A DNA stretch of 64,000 nt from contig CALGAP010000008.1 in the NCBI GenBank assembly GCA_937958995.1, positions 493,054 to 557,053 on the forward strand. The letters run 5' to 3'. The notes under the pieces are model-generated. The model was not told where the DNA came from and searched no databases. It saw only the letters and a program-made list of their open reading frames with translations. The translations under genes and the position numbers were made by a program. Source of the stretch: an uncultured Chitinophagaceae bacterium. GTDB taxonomy: Bacteria; Bacteroidota; Bacteroidia; Chitinophagales; Chitinophagaceae. This document shows positions 8,050 through 17,526 of this stretch, one piece after another (the first letter of the stretch is position 1; each line of letters starts with the position of its first letter).

Positions 8050-9471
8050 ATGTCTAAGACTAATAGCGGCGCTATTAGCGTCAGCTCAATTTTTGCGATG
8101 TTGAAGCAGGCTTTTCACGGAGAGAACCAGGATTACACTTCAGGTAGTATTCGTCGTGCCGTGTTTCTACTGGCCGTACCTATGATATTGGAAATGGTGA
8201 TGGAGTCGGTATTTGCCTTGGTGGATATGTATTTCGCAGGCAAACTCAACAGTGCCGAAGCCATATCAACCATTGTATTGACCGAATTTGTGCTCACCAT
8301 CGTATATGCACTGGCCATTGGTTTAAGTATGGCAGCAACGGCCATGGTTGCACGACGAATTGGTGAAAAGAATCCGGAAGCGGCGGCAAAGGCCGGGGTA
8401 CAGGCTATCATTCTTTCCATGATGGTGTCTGTGGCCATAAGCGTAGCTGGAGTGATATGGCCCGCTGAAATATTAAGTATTATGGGCGCCAGTGCTGAAA
8501 CCATCCAGATCGGCACCACCTATACACGAATTATTTTCGGCGGCAATGCGGTGATTATGTTGCTGTTTATGATCAATGGTATTTTCCGCGGCGCAGGCGA
8601 TGCGTTCATGGCTATGCGCTCGCTGTGGATAGCCAATATCTGCAACATTATACTTTGTCCCATACTGGTGGTATATGGCCTGGGGCCAATACCCGCCATG
8701 GGCGTAACCGGTGCTGCTATTGCCACTACCGTCGGACGAGGTATTGGTGTGTTGTACCAGTTGTATCATTTGTTTGGCAACAAACGCATCATCAAAGTAA
8801 AACTCGCTTACCTCGGTTTTGACTGGTCACTGATAAAAGCAATTTCAAAAATTGCGTGGACCGGCACTTTACAATTCATCATAGCCTCAGCAAGCTGGAT
8901 GGTATTGGGTAAGGTAATGGCCAGCTTTGGTCCTGTAGCAGTGTCGGGTTATGGTATAGCTATCCGCCTCATCATGTTTTTCCTGCTGCCGGCCTGGGGC
9001 CTCAGTAACGCGGCCGCTACTTTGGTAGGACAAAACCTGGGGGCACAACAACCCGACCGCGCGGAAAGGTCGGTATGGACCACAGCGAAATACAATACCT
9101 ACTTCATGATTTTTGTAACGCTGGTGTTCCTGGTACTGGCCGAACCGATTGTAGGTTTTATGAACGAAGATCCGGCCATAGATGCTTACGCCGTGCAGGC
9201 TTTGCGCATCATGAGTCTCGGCTATATCTTCTACGGTGTGGGCATGGTGGTGACCAACGCGTTTAATGGCGCAGGTGATACCAAAACACCTACACTGATT
9301 AACCTCTTTGGCTTCTGGCTTTTCCAGATACCGCTGGCTTACCTGCTGGCGCTGGTATTCAACATGGGACCCAAGGGCGTGTTCCTGGCAGTATTGCTCT
9401 CAGAGACCGCCATTTCCATTGCCGGCATCATCATATTCCGCCGCGGACGCTGGAAGACGGTAAAGATCTAA
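8050..9471 (+). CDS. MATE family efflux transporter
   Basis: A 473-residue inner-membrane exporter with twelve predicted helices in two similar halves. The start of the first half (SIRRAVFLLAVPMILEMVMESVFALVDMYFAG) is the classic NorM/DinF-type opening, and GAGDAFMAMRSLWIANICNI and NAFNGAGDTKTPTLINLFGFW are the paired helix-5/11-type motifs of the two halves. MATE proteins expel cationic drugs or metabolites using Na+ or H+ gradients. It is monocistronic, with a promoter, a long leader and its own terminator. Substrate is unknown. Confidence 0.93.
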   Translation: MSKTNSGAISVSSIFAMLKQAFHGENQDYTSGSIRRAVFLLAVPMILEMVMESVFALVDMYFAGKLNSAEAISTIVLTEFVLTIVYALAIGLSMAATAMVARRIGEKNPEAAAKAGVQAIILSMMVSVAISVAGVIWPAEILSIMGASAETIQIGTTYTRIIFGGNAVIMLLFMINGIFRGAGDAFMAMRSLWIANICNIILCPILVVYGLGPIPAMGVTGAAIATTVGRGIGVLYQLYHLFGNKRIIKVKLAYLGFDWSLIKAISKIAWTGTLQFIIASASWMVLGKVMASFGPVAVSGYGIAIRLIMFFLLPAWGLSNAAATLVGQNLGAQQPDRAERSVWTTAKYNTYFMIFVTLVFLVLAEPIVGFMNEDPAIDAYAVQALRIMSLGYIFYGVGMVVTNAFNGAGDTKTPTLINLFGFWLFQIPLAYLLALVFNMGPKGVFLAVLLSETAISIAGIIIFRRGRWKTVKI

Positions 9472-9496
9472 ACAGGCTGGCACACTTTTGTTATTT

Positions 9497-9547
9497 AACC
9501 CTGTGACGTGAGTAGGTCATTTTCCATCACTTCGCAGGGTTTTTTTA
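9497..9547 (+). terminator. Intrinsic terminator after the MATE gene
   Basis: AACCCTG (9497-9503) pairs with CAGGGTT, extended by GTGA/TCAC-type pairs, and is followed by TTTTTT. Confidence 0.75.
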
Positions 9548-9573
9548 TCTATTTTAGTAAATAACAATCCAAG

Positions 9574-10608
9574 ATGCCTCCACAGCAAATACCTAACAAT
9601 GCCGTCAGACAGGTTTTGATATTGGGAACCATATTGTTCCTGGGAGTAGTACTTTTTAGACACCTTCAATCATTTCTGCCCGCATTTTTGGGGGCGTACA
9701 CCTTATATGTATTGCTGCGCAAATGGATGTTTATCCTGGAATCGCGAAAAAAGATGAACAAGGGGCTGGCTGCCGCTATACTCATGCTGCTTTCTTTTCT
9801 CATCATTCTGCTGCCTTGTTTTATTGTGGTGGATATGCTGGCAAAAAAAATATCCTTTGCCCTGCAGCATAGCACAGAAGTGCTGAGCTCTATAGAAAAT
9901 TTCATTCGCAAGTTTGAAGAGAAATATAAGATCGGCATTATTACCGATGCGAATATTGAAAAGCTCACGGCCTGGGGACAAGAAACCTTACCAAAAGTGT
10001 TAGGCGCTACCATCAATACGCTGACCACTATCGTGATCATGTATTTCATTCTCTATTTTATGCTGGTGGATGGCAGAAAAATGGAGTCGGGTTTTTATGA
10101 ATGGGTGCCTTTGAAAGATGAAAACACTTTGCTGCTTCGCCGCGACCTGAACAACCTGGTAATCTCCAATGCAGTAGGCATACCATTAATAGCACTGGCG
10201 CAGGGCGTGGTGGCTTTGATTGGCTATCTCGTATTAGGAGTAGATCAGCCCTGGTTTTGGTTTGTGATCACCGCCATTGCAGCTATGCTTCCCGTGCTGG
10301 GAGCAGCGCTGGGTTATATACCGGTAAGCCTGTTATTGTTTGCAAACGGAGATACAGGCAAGGGCATCATTATGCTGATTTATGGACTGGCGATTGTGGG
10401 CACGGTAGATAACCTGTTTCGCTTCTGGCTGCAGAAGCGCATGGGCGATGTACATCCATTGATCACAGGATTTGGCGTATTGATCGGTGTTCCTCTTTTT
10501 GGATTTATCGGGCTGATATTCGGACCTATTCTTATATCGTTGTTCCTGGTTTTGATTAAGATTTATGCGAACGAATTCAACCTGCGCAAGTCTTCCCAAA
10601 CTAATTAG
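9574..10608 (+). CDS. AI-2E family transporter (PerM/YdiK type)
   Basis: A 344-residue polytopic membrane protein. Hydrophobic segments open the protein (QVLILGTILFLGVVLFRHL), followed by a soluble stretch at about residues 90-145, then the family's conserved C-terminal half with GVVALIGYLVLGVDQPWFW, AAMLPVLGAALGYIPVSL and PLITGFGVLIGVPLFGFIGLIFGP. The GxxGxxxGP ending is diagnostic. Members are exporters of unclear substrate; the quorum-signal name comes from one E. coli member and should not be taken literally here. It follows MATE in the same direction but behind a terminator. Confidence 0.9.
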   Translation: MPPQQIPNNAVRQVLILGTILFLGVVLFRHLQSFLPAFLGAYTLYVLLRKWMFILESRKKMNKGLAAAILMLLSFLIILLPCFIVVDMLAKKISFALQHSTEVLSSIENFIRKFEEKYKIGIITDANIEKLTAWGQETLPKVLGATINTLTTIVIMYFILYFMLVDGRKMESGFYEWVPLKDENTLLLRRDLNNLVISNAVGIPLIALAQGVVALIGYLVLGVDQPWFWFVITAIAAMLPVLGAALGYIPVSLLLFANGDTGKGIIMLIYGLAIVGTVDNLFRFWLQKRMGDVHPLITGFGVLIGVPLFGFIGLIFGPILISLFLVLIKIYANEFNLRKSSQTN

Positions 10609-10667
10609 GGTTCAAGGATTTTCCCTTATTACAAAATAACTCTTACTATATACACAATAAAAAAAAT

Positions 10668-10694
10668 GCCCTGTGCTGCCTTGCACATGCGGGC
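10668..10694. terminator. GC hairpin with a T-tract on the minus strand
   Basis: GCCC-TGTGC ... GCACA-TGC-GGGC folds into a stable hairpin. On the minus strand it is followed by ATTTTTTTTAT, the form of an intrinsic terminator. Both flanking genes are on the plus strand, so its use is unclear; on the plus strand it may only protect a 3' end. Confidence 0.45.
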
Positions 10695-10760
10695 TTGCTA
10701 TAATATTTTCACCCCGTTGACCGTTTTAGAACACGAACGACAAACATTGATTACTAACCC

Positions 10761-11531
10761 ATGAAATTGCTAAAATCCGTATCCACAGGGGTCCTGTTCA
10801 TGCTATGCATATGCTGGCCTGTACTGATGTCGGGCACAGGCAAACGGGGCCAGAAAATTGTGGCAGCAACGAAAACCACACCTGTAGTTGCTCCACCGGT
10901 TTCTTCTCCCCTGTCTCCGGATGCACTTTTAGAACTCGAAGCAATAGCTCTTTATGACAGCATGAAGCTGAGGCGCGCGGGACTAACTCAAAAAGCGTTC
11001 TTATTTGCCTGGAAAGGTTACAAGAAATTGCTGGAAAAAGGAACCCTGAAAAAAGATGACGTGCTCTCAATCTGCGATTTCAGCCAGTCGTCGCGCAGAA
11101 AAAGAATGTATGTGATAGATGTAGAAAACAAAAAGCTCTTGTTGAATACATATGTGGCGCATGGGAAAAACAGTGGCAGGGAATATGCAAGCTCTTTCTC
11201 AAACAAACCTGAGTCGCACAAAAGCAGTTTAGGTTTCTATGTTACGCGCAATTCATATTATGGCGAACATGGCCTGGCGCTGAAGATCTCCGGGCTGGAA
11301 AGTGGCATCAACGATAAAGCCGACCAAAGAAATATCGTGATTCACGGTTCAGACTATGTTGAACCCGGTTATGTGCGCAGCAAAGGTTACGCCGGACGCA
11401 GCTATGGCTGCCCCGCGGTACCAAAGAAAGACTCAAAAAAAATTATTCTTACTATTAAGGGAGGTTCTTGTTTGTTCATTTACCATCCCACAAATTACTA
11501 TCTGGCGAAGTCCAAAATATTGAACGGCTAA
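10761..11531 (+). CDS. Murein L,D-transpeptidase catalytic domain family protein (YkuD_2)
   Basis: A 256-residue exported protein with a hydrophobic signal at residues 4-25. The C-terminal half carries YVIDVENKKLLLNTYVAHG, the conserved NIVIHGSDYV and the catalytic stretch GRSYGCPAVPKK, where the Cys would be the nucleophile. This is the PF13645-like branch that is common in Bacteroidota. L,D-transpeptidases form 3-3 peptidoglycan crosslinks or attach proteins, in the periplasm; activity of this branch is less well studied. It is flanked by a hairpin upstream and a strong terminator downstream. Confidence 0.88.
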   Translation: MKLLKSVSTGVLFMLCICWPVLMSGTGKRGQKIVAATKTTPVVAPPVSSPLSPDALLELEAIALYDSMKLRRAGLTQKAFLFAWKGYKKLLEKGTLKKDDVLSICDFSQSSRRKRMYVIDVENKKLLLNTYVAHGKNSGREYASSFSNKPESHKSSLGFYVTRNSYYGEHGLALKISGLESGINDKADQRNIVIHGSDYVEPGYVRSKGYAGRSYGCPAVPKKDSKKIILTIKGGSCLFIYHPTNYYLAKSKILNG

Positions 11532-11563
11532 ATGGACAAAAGCTTCAGATGGTTTGAAGGTGA

Positions 11564-11613
11564 AAAAAAGCTCAATTTAGGTTCGTACCCTATGATTGGG
11601 CTTTTCTTTTTTT
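11564..11613 (+). terminator. Intrinsic terminator after the transpeptidase gene
   Basis: AAGCTCAA pairs with TTGGGCTT, with an inner TAGG/CCTA extension, followed by TTCTTTTTTT. Confidence 0.8.
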
Positions 11614-11731
11614 ACTAATTGATAATTGAGAATTTGGTTATTGATTGTCGAATATTGAAAGTGAAAATTGCCCATTGATCTACTTCCATACCAAAGAATC
11701 AACCATCAACTATCAGGTGTAAATTTTCAAA

Positions 11732-12382
11732 TTAAAAGGCGAGAGCGATCAATTGGCAAATTATTCCAACCAGGTACCCTACATAAATCTCCACTGGTTT
11801 GTGATCAGAAACAATCATCCTGGCGGTTCCTACCAATCCCGCAATCAAAACGGCAATTGAGAAATAAAGGCCGGTGCTGTCTTCTATTGCAAATGCCTGT
11901 AAGAAGAAGAACGTAGCCATACCACCCATGGCAATGGTGTGCATGCTTACCTTCATGTAGATGTTCACTAAAAATGCAGCGCAGATGGCGAGAAAGGTGC
12001 CGAGCATGAAGTGTACCATATAGGATGGACTGTCGCCGGTGTTGCGGGTGACCAGCCAGGTCCAGAAATAGCAGATCATGGCGGCCACGTAGGGTATGAT
12101 GCGTTCTTTGCTGGTGCGTAAGAAAAGTGATTCAATAAGGCGGAGGCGCCACATCAGGAAAACAGAAAACAGGGGAATAAAGGCCGTGTTGAAAACGATC
12201 ATTCCCAGCTTAAACACCTTCCTGTTGTCTAATGCTGCTGCAAATGCATAGGGATGCAGGTAAATGAGGAATGCGCCCACATACGAGGTGATAAACAAAG
12301 GATGAAATACGACCGAAACAATATGCGCCAGGATGCGAATAATGGCAGGATGATTTTGCTGTGCTGTTGCAGTATCCATCAT
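11732..12382 (-). CDS. PAP2-like polytopic membrane protein
   Basis: A 216-residue membrane protein with about six helices. Two stretches resemble the second and third PAP2 phosphatase motifs: KVSMHTIAMGG and SDHKPVEIYVGYLVG. The first KxxxxxxRP motif is not clear, so activity is doubtful, and it may be a non-catalytic relative widespread in Bacteroidota. The ATG overlaps the rpoN stop by one base (TAATG), so it is translationally coupled to rpoN. The functional reason for this pairing is not evident. Confidence 0.7.
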   Translation of the reverse strand: MMDTATAQQNHPAIIRILAHIVSVVFHPLFITSYVGAFLIYLHPYAFAAALDNRKVFKLGMIVFNTAFIPLFSVFLMWRLRLIESLFLRTSKERIIPYVAAMICYFWTWLVTRNTGDSPSYMVHFMLGTFLAICAAFLVNIYMKVSMHTIAMGGMATFFFLQAFAIEDSTGLYFSIAVLIAGLVGTARMIVSDHKPVEIYVGYLVGIICQLIALAF

Positions 12383-13869
12383 TAAAGTTCTTTCCGTAAG
12401 CGGGCCACCGGAATATTCAGCTGTTCGCGGTATTTGGCCACCGTACGACGTGCAATATTATATCCTTTTTCCTGCAGCAGCTCAGTTAATTTTTCGTCGC
12501 TGAGCGGTTTCTTTTTGCTTTCACTTTCGATGAGGTCGCTCAGTATTTTTTTCACCTCACGGGTACTTACTTCCTCGCCGCTTTCGGTGCTGAGCGATTC
12601 GCTGAAGAAAAATTTCAGCCTGTAGGTACCAAATTCCGTTTGAACGAATTTGCTGTTGGCCACGCGGCTTACAGTTGATATGTCCAGCCCGGTGCGTTCG
12701 GCAATATCCTTCAATATCATCGGCTTCAGCGTGGTCTCATCGCCGGTAATAAAAAATTCGCGCTGGTAATCCATAATGGTCTCCATTACGCTGGTCAACG
12801 TATGCTGCCTTTGTTTGATGGCATCGATAAACCATTTGGCCGCATCTATTTTTTGCTTGATGAAAAGCACCGCTTCTTTCTGGCGGCGGTCTTTCTTGCT
12901 GCCTTTTTCATAATCGCGCAGCATATCGCGATAGCCTTCGCTGATGCGCAGGTCGGGAGCATTTTTTGAATTGAGGGTGAGCTCCAGCTTGCCGCCATTG
13001 TTGTACACAAAAAAGTCGGGCACCACGTAGCTCTCGGCTTTGTTAATGTCGCCGTGATTGCCACCCGGCTTTGGTGTGAGCCGTGTAATCTGTGTGATCA
13101 CATCTTTCAGTCCTTCATCGTCGAGGTTAAGGCCACGCTGAATTTTATCGTAGTGTTTCTTGGTAAACTCGTCGAAGTAATCGGTGAGCACGGCAATAGC
13201 CTTTTCCACATTCTTCCCTTCTGCCTTCTGGCGGTTGAGTTGCAGCAGCAGGCATTCCTGCAGGTCGCGCGCACCCACGCCGGGCGGATCAAATTGCTGC
13301 ACCATTTTGATCACCGCTTCCACTTCGGCTTCATTGCTTTCGATGTTTTGCCTGAATGCCAGGTCATCCACAATAGCAGCCGTGTCGCGGCGCAGGTAAC
13401 CATCGTCGTCAATGCTGCCAACGATCTGTTCTGCAATGCGCCGTTGCTTGTCATCCATTTTTACCAGGCCCAGCTGGCTCAGTAAGTATTCGTGAAAAGT
13501 GGTTTCTACTTTGTAAGGGACAACCTTGTTATCGTCAATTTCCGGGTAGTTATCGTCGCGCAGTTTGTAATCGGCAATCTCCCCATTCTCATCGCCCACG
13601 TATTCGCTGATGTCAATATTTTCATAATCTTCTTCGCTACCATCCATCTCATAATCATCGTCAGAACTTTCAAATTCATCCTGCAGCTCGTTATCATATT
13701 GATCTTCATGGCTGTCTTCGGCCAACTCAAGTGCCGGGTTTTCTTCCAGTTCCTCCTTGATCCGCTCTTCCAGGTTGGCAGTCGGAACCTGCAGCAGCTT
13801 CATCAACTGAATCTGCTGCGGCGACAGTTTTTGCAATAATTTTTGCTGTAAACTTTGACTTAATGCCAT
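12382..13869 (-). CDS. rpoN: RNA polymerase sigma-54 factor RpoN
   Basis: About 495 residues from the ATG that gives MALSQSLQQKLLQKL; an in-frame TTG three codons upstream is less likely. Region I is Gln/Leu-rich (LSPQQIQLMKLLQ), region II is a long acidic linker at about 50-110, then comes the core-binding domain (ASQ..FDPPGVGARDLQECLLLQL), the HTH (DISTVSRVANSKF) and the RpoN box ARRTVAKYRE near the C-terminus. It directs transcription from -24/-12 promoters and needs enhancer-binding ATPases, none of which is encoded in this window. It heads a two-gene unit with the membrane protein downstream. Confidence 0.96.
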   Translation of the reverse strand: MALSQSLQQKLLQKLSPQQIQLMKLLQVPTANLEERIKEELEENPALELAEDSHEDQYDNELQDEFESSDDDYEMDGSEEDYENIDISEYVGDENGEIADYKLRDDNYPEIDDNKVVPYKVETTFHEYLLSQLGLVKMDDKQRRIAEQIVGSIDDDGYLRRDTAAIVDDLAFRQNIESNEAEVEAVIKMVQQFDPPGVGARDLQECLLLQLNRQKAEGKNVEKAIAVLTDYFDEFTKKHYDKIQRGLNLDDEGLKDVITQITRLTPKPGGNHGDINKAESYVVPDFFVYNNGGKLELTLNSKNAPDLRISEGYRDMLRDYEKGSKKDRRQKEAVLFIKQKIDAAKWFIDAIKQRQHTLTSVMETIMDYQREFFITGDETTLKPMILKDIAERTGLDISTVSRVANSKFVQTEFGTYRLKFFFSESLSTESGEEVSTREVKKILSDLIESESKKKPLSDEKLTELLQEKGYNIARRTVAKYREQLNIPVARLRKEL

Positions 13870-14074
13870 GAGCCTCAATAAGTTTTTGCTTCCCTTCCGT
13901 CAATAAAATCACTAAAAATCGCGCGCCTCCACAAAAATCAGGCCTAAATTTACAGACAAATGCCGAGAACGAGGCGCAACGATATTATAAAATTATTGTT
14001 GCCCCGGGCAAGTGCTTTGGAAACCATTGGGATTTTCTGAGGCCAACTGGCCCGATTCAGTTGCAGCAGGTTGA

Positions 14075-15298
14075 TTATAAGCCAAAAGGTACGCGCTGTT
14101 GCTTCAGCACCTTTTGTATGGCCGCCACCATTTTTTGTCCTTTCTCTTTTATTTGTTCTTCAGTCCAGGTAAGACTGATAGCAGTGCAAATACAACGGCT
14201 CATGATGGCATCGCTGGCCGGGAAATCTTTGTTGGCATGATGCTTCACTGCTTCCTGCAGGTCGGGATGGAGCCTGTTGAGTATAGAAAGATTTTTCAGG
14301 TGATCCCACTTGCGTATGTAGTGCCAGTTGTTGTTGAACCAGTAAAAATTACCCGGCAGTATTCCCTGTTCTTTAAATTCATTTACCACGGCAGCCGCTG
14401 TTTCTGCATTGGGTAAAAACCAGCAAAGGAATGTGCAGCTATCACCTTCGGGATCGGGAATGCGACGGAAGGTTATTTCCGGCACCAGTGATAAAATATT
14501 CTTTAACTGGGTATGATTTCTCTTCTGTATTTCCAGGAAATGATCGAGTCTTCCGATCTGTGCCAGTCCAATGGCCGCATGCAGCTCTGATATGCGATAG
14601 TTATAGCCGATAAACGGATGCTGGTCTGCACCCCTGTCAGCGCCTTTATGATCATGACCATGATCGCTGTAGCCATCTGCATTGATATAAACCGATTCGT
14701 GGTTGGTGAGCACAGCACCACCTTCACCACAAGTCATTGTTTTTACAAAGTCGAATGAAAATGTGCCTGCATCGCCAATAGCGCCCAGGTATTTTCCTTT
14801 GTAAGTAGCGCCGATACTCTGGCAGGCATCTTCCAGCAACAGCAGTTTATGTTCTTTGCAAATTGCCTGCAATGCATCCAGGTCGGCCATGCTGCCGCAC
14901 ATATGCACGGGCATAACGCATTTTGTTCTATGCGTGATGGCTTTGCGAACCGCTTCGGGATTTAATGTGAGCGTGTCATCCACATCCACCAATACCGGTA
15001 CGGCACCCACACTCAACACTGCTTCAAAGCTGGCCACGAAAGTGAACGAAGGCATAATCACTTCATCGCCATATCCGATACCCAGGCTGGCCATCGCCGT
15101 GGTTAATGCAGCCGTACCGCTCGATACCAGCTGAGCATACTTACAACCAAACTTATCGCAGATGGCTTGCTCCAGTTCTTTTGCCTTCCAGATACCTTGG
15201 CGCGGACCATCAAATCCATACCGCATCAGTATGCCGGTTTGCATTACATCATCTATGTGTTTGCGTTCTTCGGGACCGAAAAGTTCAAATCCTGGCAT
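14075..15298 (-). CDS. DegT/DnrJ/EryC1/StrS family sugar aminotransferase
   Basis: A 407-residue PLP enzyme of the fold-type I sugar aminotransferase group. The stretch EDACQSIGATYKGKYLG carries the cofactor-contacting Asp, and SFDFVKTMTCGEGGAVLTN holds the Schiff-base Lys in the family's usual position; GYNYRISELHAAIGLAQ follows as expected. Such enzymes transfer an amino group to a keto sugar nucleotide for cell-surface glycans or antibiotics. No other glycan genes adjoin it, so the substrate cannot be deduced. A 10-bp inverted repeat lies just upstream of its start. Confidence 0.92.
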   Translation of the reverse strand: MPGFELFGPEERKHIDDVMQTGILMRYGFDGPRQGIWKAKELEQAICDKFGCKYAQLVSSGTAALTTAMASLGIGYGDEVIMPSFTFVASFEAVLSVGAVPVLVDVDDTLTLNPEAVRKAITHRTKCVMPVHMCGSMADLDALQAICKEHKLLLLEDACQSIGATYKGKYLGAIGDAGTFSFDFVKTMTCGEGGAVLTNHESVYINADGYSDHGHDHKGADRGADQHPFIGYNYRISELHAAIGLAQIGRLDHFLEIQKRNHTQLKNILSLVPEITFRRIPDPEGDSCTFLCWFLPNAETAAAVVNEFKEQGILPGNFYWFNNNWHYIRKWDHLKNLSILNRLHPDLQEAVKHHANKDFPASDAIMSRCICTAISLTWTEEQIKEKGQKMVAAIQKVLKQQRVPFGL

Positions 15299-15327
15299 GG
15301 TAAACTGTTTTGAGTTTCGAGTTTTGG

Positions 15328-15398
15328 GTTTCGGGTTATTTAACCGGCAAATAGCAGATTAATACGCAAAGGTAAGCCTTCGGGTCTCAACCCGAAAC
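15328..15398. repeat. Inverted repeat of the ACCCGAAAC type
   Basis: GTTTCGGGTT (15328-15337) and AACCCGAAAC (15389-15398) are perfect inverted 10-mers. They lie between the aminotransferase start and the stop of the upstream glycoside hydrolase. Similar acccg(a)aac stretches occur at about 1926-1942 and 47957-47975. Confidence 0.5.
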
Positions 15399-15418
15399 GC
15401 CAAATCCCCAACCCGTCA

Positions 15419-16963
15419 CTAATTTACTACCCACACGTCACCCTCATACCTGGTGGCTTCCAGCTTAAGTGGCCAGTTGGGGTAAGGAAGACTTTCGATG
15501 TTGTTGGCATCTACCGAAGTGAGAAAGAAACGCGCCTGCTTTTTGTTGGAAGGAAGCGGCGCCGTGATGCTGTAAGTTTCAGCATCGAAGGCAACTTCCA
15601 AAGGCTTCGCGTTATAAAAATTATTCAGCCCGTTATCTTCATCATAGCAGGCGTATAAACGGTAAGATTTTATCCTGTTGTTATCGCCCTCGGGTTTTGC
15701 CAGCACAATTTTGATGGCAGATTCCTGCGGTATCACCGAAACCACGGTAGGCGCTGCAGGTCTTAGCGAATCGATCCAGGGCATGGGCGGCACCATGGCG
15801 GGTTCGCGGTAATAATTATTTTGCAGGCTGTCGTTCCAGCCGAGGGGATTATTTACAAATGATTTACTGCTGAAATAAATGGCGCCCTGAATTTCGGGGT
15901 ATTCGCGCAGCAGGGCAATCTGCCTTGGTAATAAGGTGCTGTCTCTCCACGCCGCTGTTTTTCCCGCTTTAAAAATTCCGAGGCCTATATAGCAATGGCG
16001 ACCATAGGTATGTTTGCTCCACCAGTCGACCAGTTCCTTGTAAGGCGCAGCGCGATGATCAAATTCCCAATATAATTGTGGCGCCACATAATCAATCCAT
16101 CCTTCGCGCAGCCATAAGAGAATATCAGCGTACAGATCGTCGTAGTTGGTAACGCCTGCGCGTGTATTACTGCCTTCGGGATCTTTATCCTTATTGCGCC
16201 ATACACCGAATGGTGAAATACCAAAGCGGCAGAAAGGATTTTCCTCCTTGATGGCGCGGCTCAGCTTAAGGATGATACTGTCTACATTGCTGCGGCGCCA
16301 TTGTGCCCGACTCATACCTTTACCGTATTTGGCGTAGGTCTTATCGTCGGGGAATTCTTTCTTGGGAATTTTATAGGGATAGAAATAATCGTCGAAATGA
16401 ATAGCATCCACATCGTACCGCTTCACGATATCGCGAATCACTTTCACCACAAATTCCTGTGCTTCTTTGTTACCGGGGTCGAAATACTTGGTGTTGCCGT
16501 AAGTAAGAAACCAGTCGGGACGTTTCCTGGTGATATGGTCTGGAGCAACCGATGATTTATTGATATTGAATACAGCGCGGTAGGGATTGCACCAGGCATG
16601 AAATTCCATGCCTCTTTTATGCGCTTCTTCAATCATAAACTTCAGCGGATCGTAGTAGGGCTGGGGAGCGCGGCCTTGTTTGCCGGTGAGCCATTCGCTC
16701 CAGGGCTCCAGCTTGGAGGGATAGAAGGCATCGGTGGCGGGACGCACCTGCACAATCACGGCATTGAGGCCATTGCGGCGGTGCATTTCCAGCAACTCTA
16801 TATATTCTGCTTTCTGCTTTTCAGGGTCATAATTTCCCTTGGAAGGCCAGTCAATATTGTCAACAGTCGCAATCCAGGCAGCCCTGAACTCATAGTTGGG
16901 CTGGCCCGGTACCGACAGGGCAGACAGAACCAACGCTACAAATGCAAACCACGGTTTAATCAT
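15419..16963 (-). CDS. Family 10-like glycosyl hydrolase (GHL10, DUF187)
   Basis: A 514-residue exported protein; signal peptide at residues 1-20 (SALSVPG|Q). The family pattern begins with EFRAAWIATVDNIDWPS and continues with GLNAVIVQVRPATDAFYPS, GMEFHAWCNPYRAVF, VDAIHFDDYFYPY and IDYVAPQLYWEF, all features of the GHL10 TIM barrel. A C-terminal ~100 residues may form a fibronectin-like domain. Members are thought to act on peptidoglycan-type or other glycans in the periplasm; catalysis is not proven for most. Acidic residues of HFDDYFY are candidates for the active site. Confidence 0.9.
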   Translation of the reverse strand: MIKPWFAFVALVLSALSVPGQPNYEFRAAWIATVDNIDWPSKGNYDPEKQKAEYIELLEMHRRNGLNAVIVQVRPATDAFYPSKLEPWSEWLTGKQGRAPQPYYDPLKFMIEEAHKRGMEFHAWCNPYRAVFNINKSSVAPDHITRKRPDWFLTYGNTKYFDPGNKEAQEFVVKVIRDIVKRYDVDAIHFDDYFYPYKIPKKEFPDDKTYAKYGKGMSRAQWRRSNVDSIILKLSRAIKEENPFCRFGISPFGVWRNKDKDPEGSNTRAGVTNYDDLYADILLWLREGWIDYVAPQLYWEFDHRAAPYKELVDWWSKHTYGRHCYIGLGIFKAGKTAAWRDSTLLPRQIALLREYPEIQGAIYFSSKSFVNNPLGWNDSLQNNYYREPAMVPPMPWIDSLRPAAPTVVSVIPQESAIKIVLAKPEGDNNRIKSYRLYACYDEDNGLNNFYNAKPLEVAFDAETYSITAPLPSNKKQARFFLTSVDANNIESLPYPNWPLKLEATRYEGDVWVVN

Positions 16964-16997
16964 AATAGGGACGCTAAATCAAGCTACAAAAATACGC

Positions 16998-17450
16998 TCA
17001 ATCAGCGCTTCTTATTTTGTCGAGCAGGTTATTTAACATTTTGGTCTCTTCCTCGGTCAGATTCCCCAAAATGGCGTCCAGTTCGTCATTGTATTGATCC
17101 AGGTTGGCCAGCAGTTCGGCGCCTTTCTCGGTGATCGACACGTCCACCAGGCGGCGGTCGGTTTCGCAGACTACTTTTTGAACCAGTCCTTTCTTAATAA
17201 GCCTGTCCACAATGCGGCTGGTATCGCTCATTTTATCGAGCATGCGCTGGCGTATCTGCAGGGTTGACAAAGGTTTGCCGGCTCCCCGCAGAATGCGCAG
17301 TATATTATACTGTTGCATCGTGATGTCGGCGCGCTCAAAGAATTGCTTGTTTTTTTCCATCACCCAGTTATAGGTGAAGATCAGGTTCACAATCGCTTTT
17401 TGATATTCATTGCGGAACTTGGACTGTTGTATCTCTTTTTCTATGCTCAT
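16998..17450 (-). CDS. MarR family transcriptional regulator
   Basis: A 150-residue winged-helix protein. The helix-turn-helix (LSTLQIRQRMLDKMSDTSRIVDRLIKKG) and the wing (VCETDRRLVDVSITEKGAELL) follow the MarR pattern. MarR dimers repress transcription and are released by small aromatic ligands or oxidation. The neighbouring genes are not obvious targets, so the regulon cannot be inferred. Promoter and start appear normal; the ATG gives a helical N-terminus typical of the family. Confidence 0.93.
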   Translation of the reverse strand: MSIEKEIQQSKFRNEYQKAIVNLIFTYNWVMEKNKQFFERADITMQQYNILRILRGAGKPLSTLQIRQRMLDKMSDTSRIVDRLIKKGLVQKVVCETDRRLVDVSITEKGAELLANLDQYNDELDAILGNLTEEETKMLNNLLDKIRSAD

Positions 17451-17526
17451 AAGTTATACGGAATAGTGAGTAGAAAAATTAATGGTTTATACTCCCGGGT
17501 ACTTACATTCATTTAACGTGCCAGCC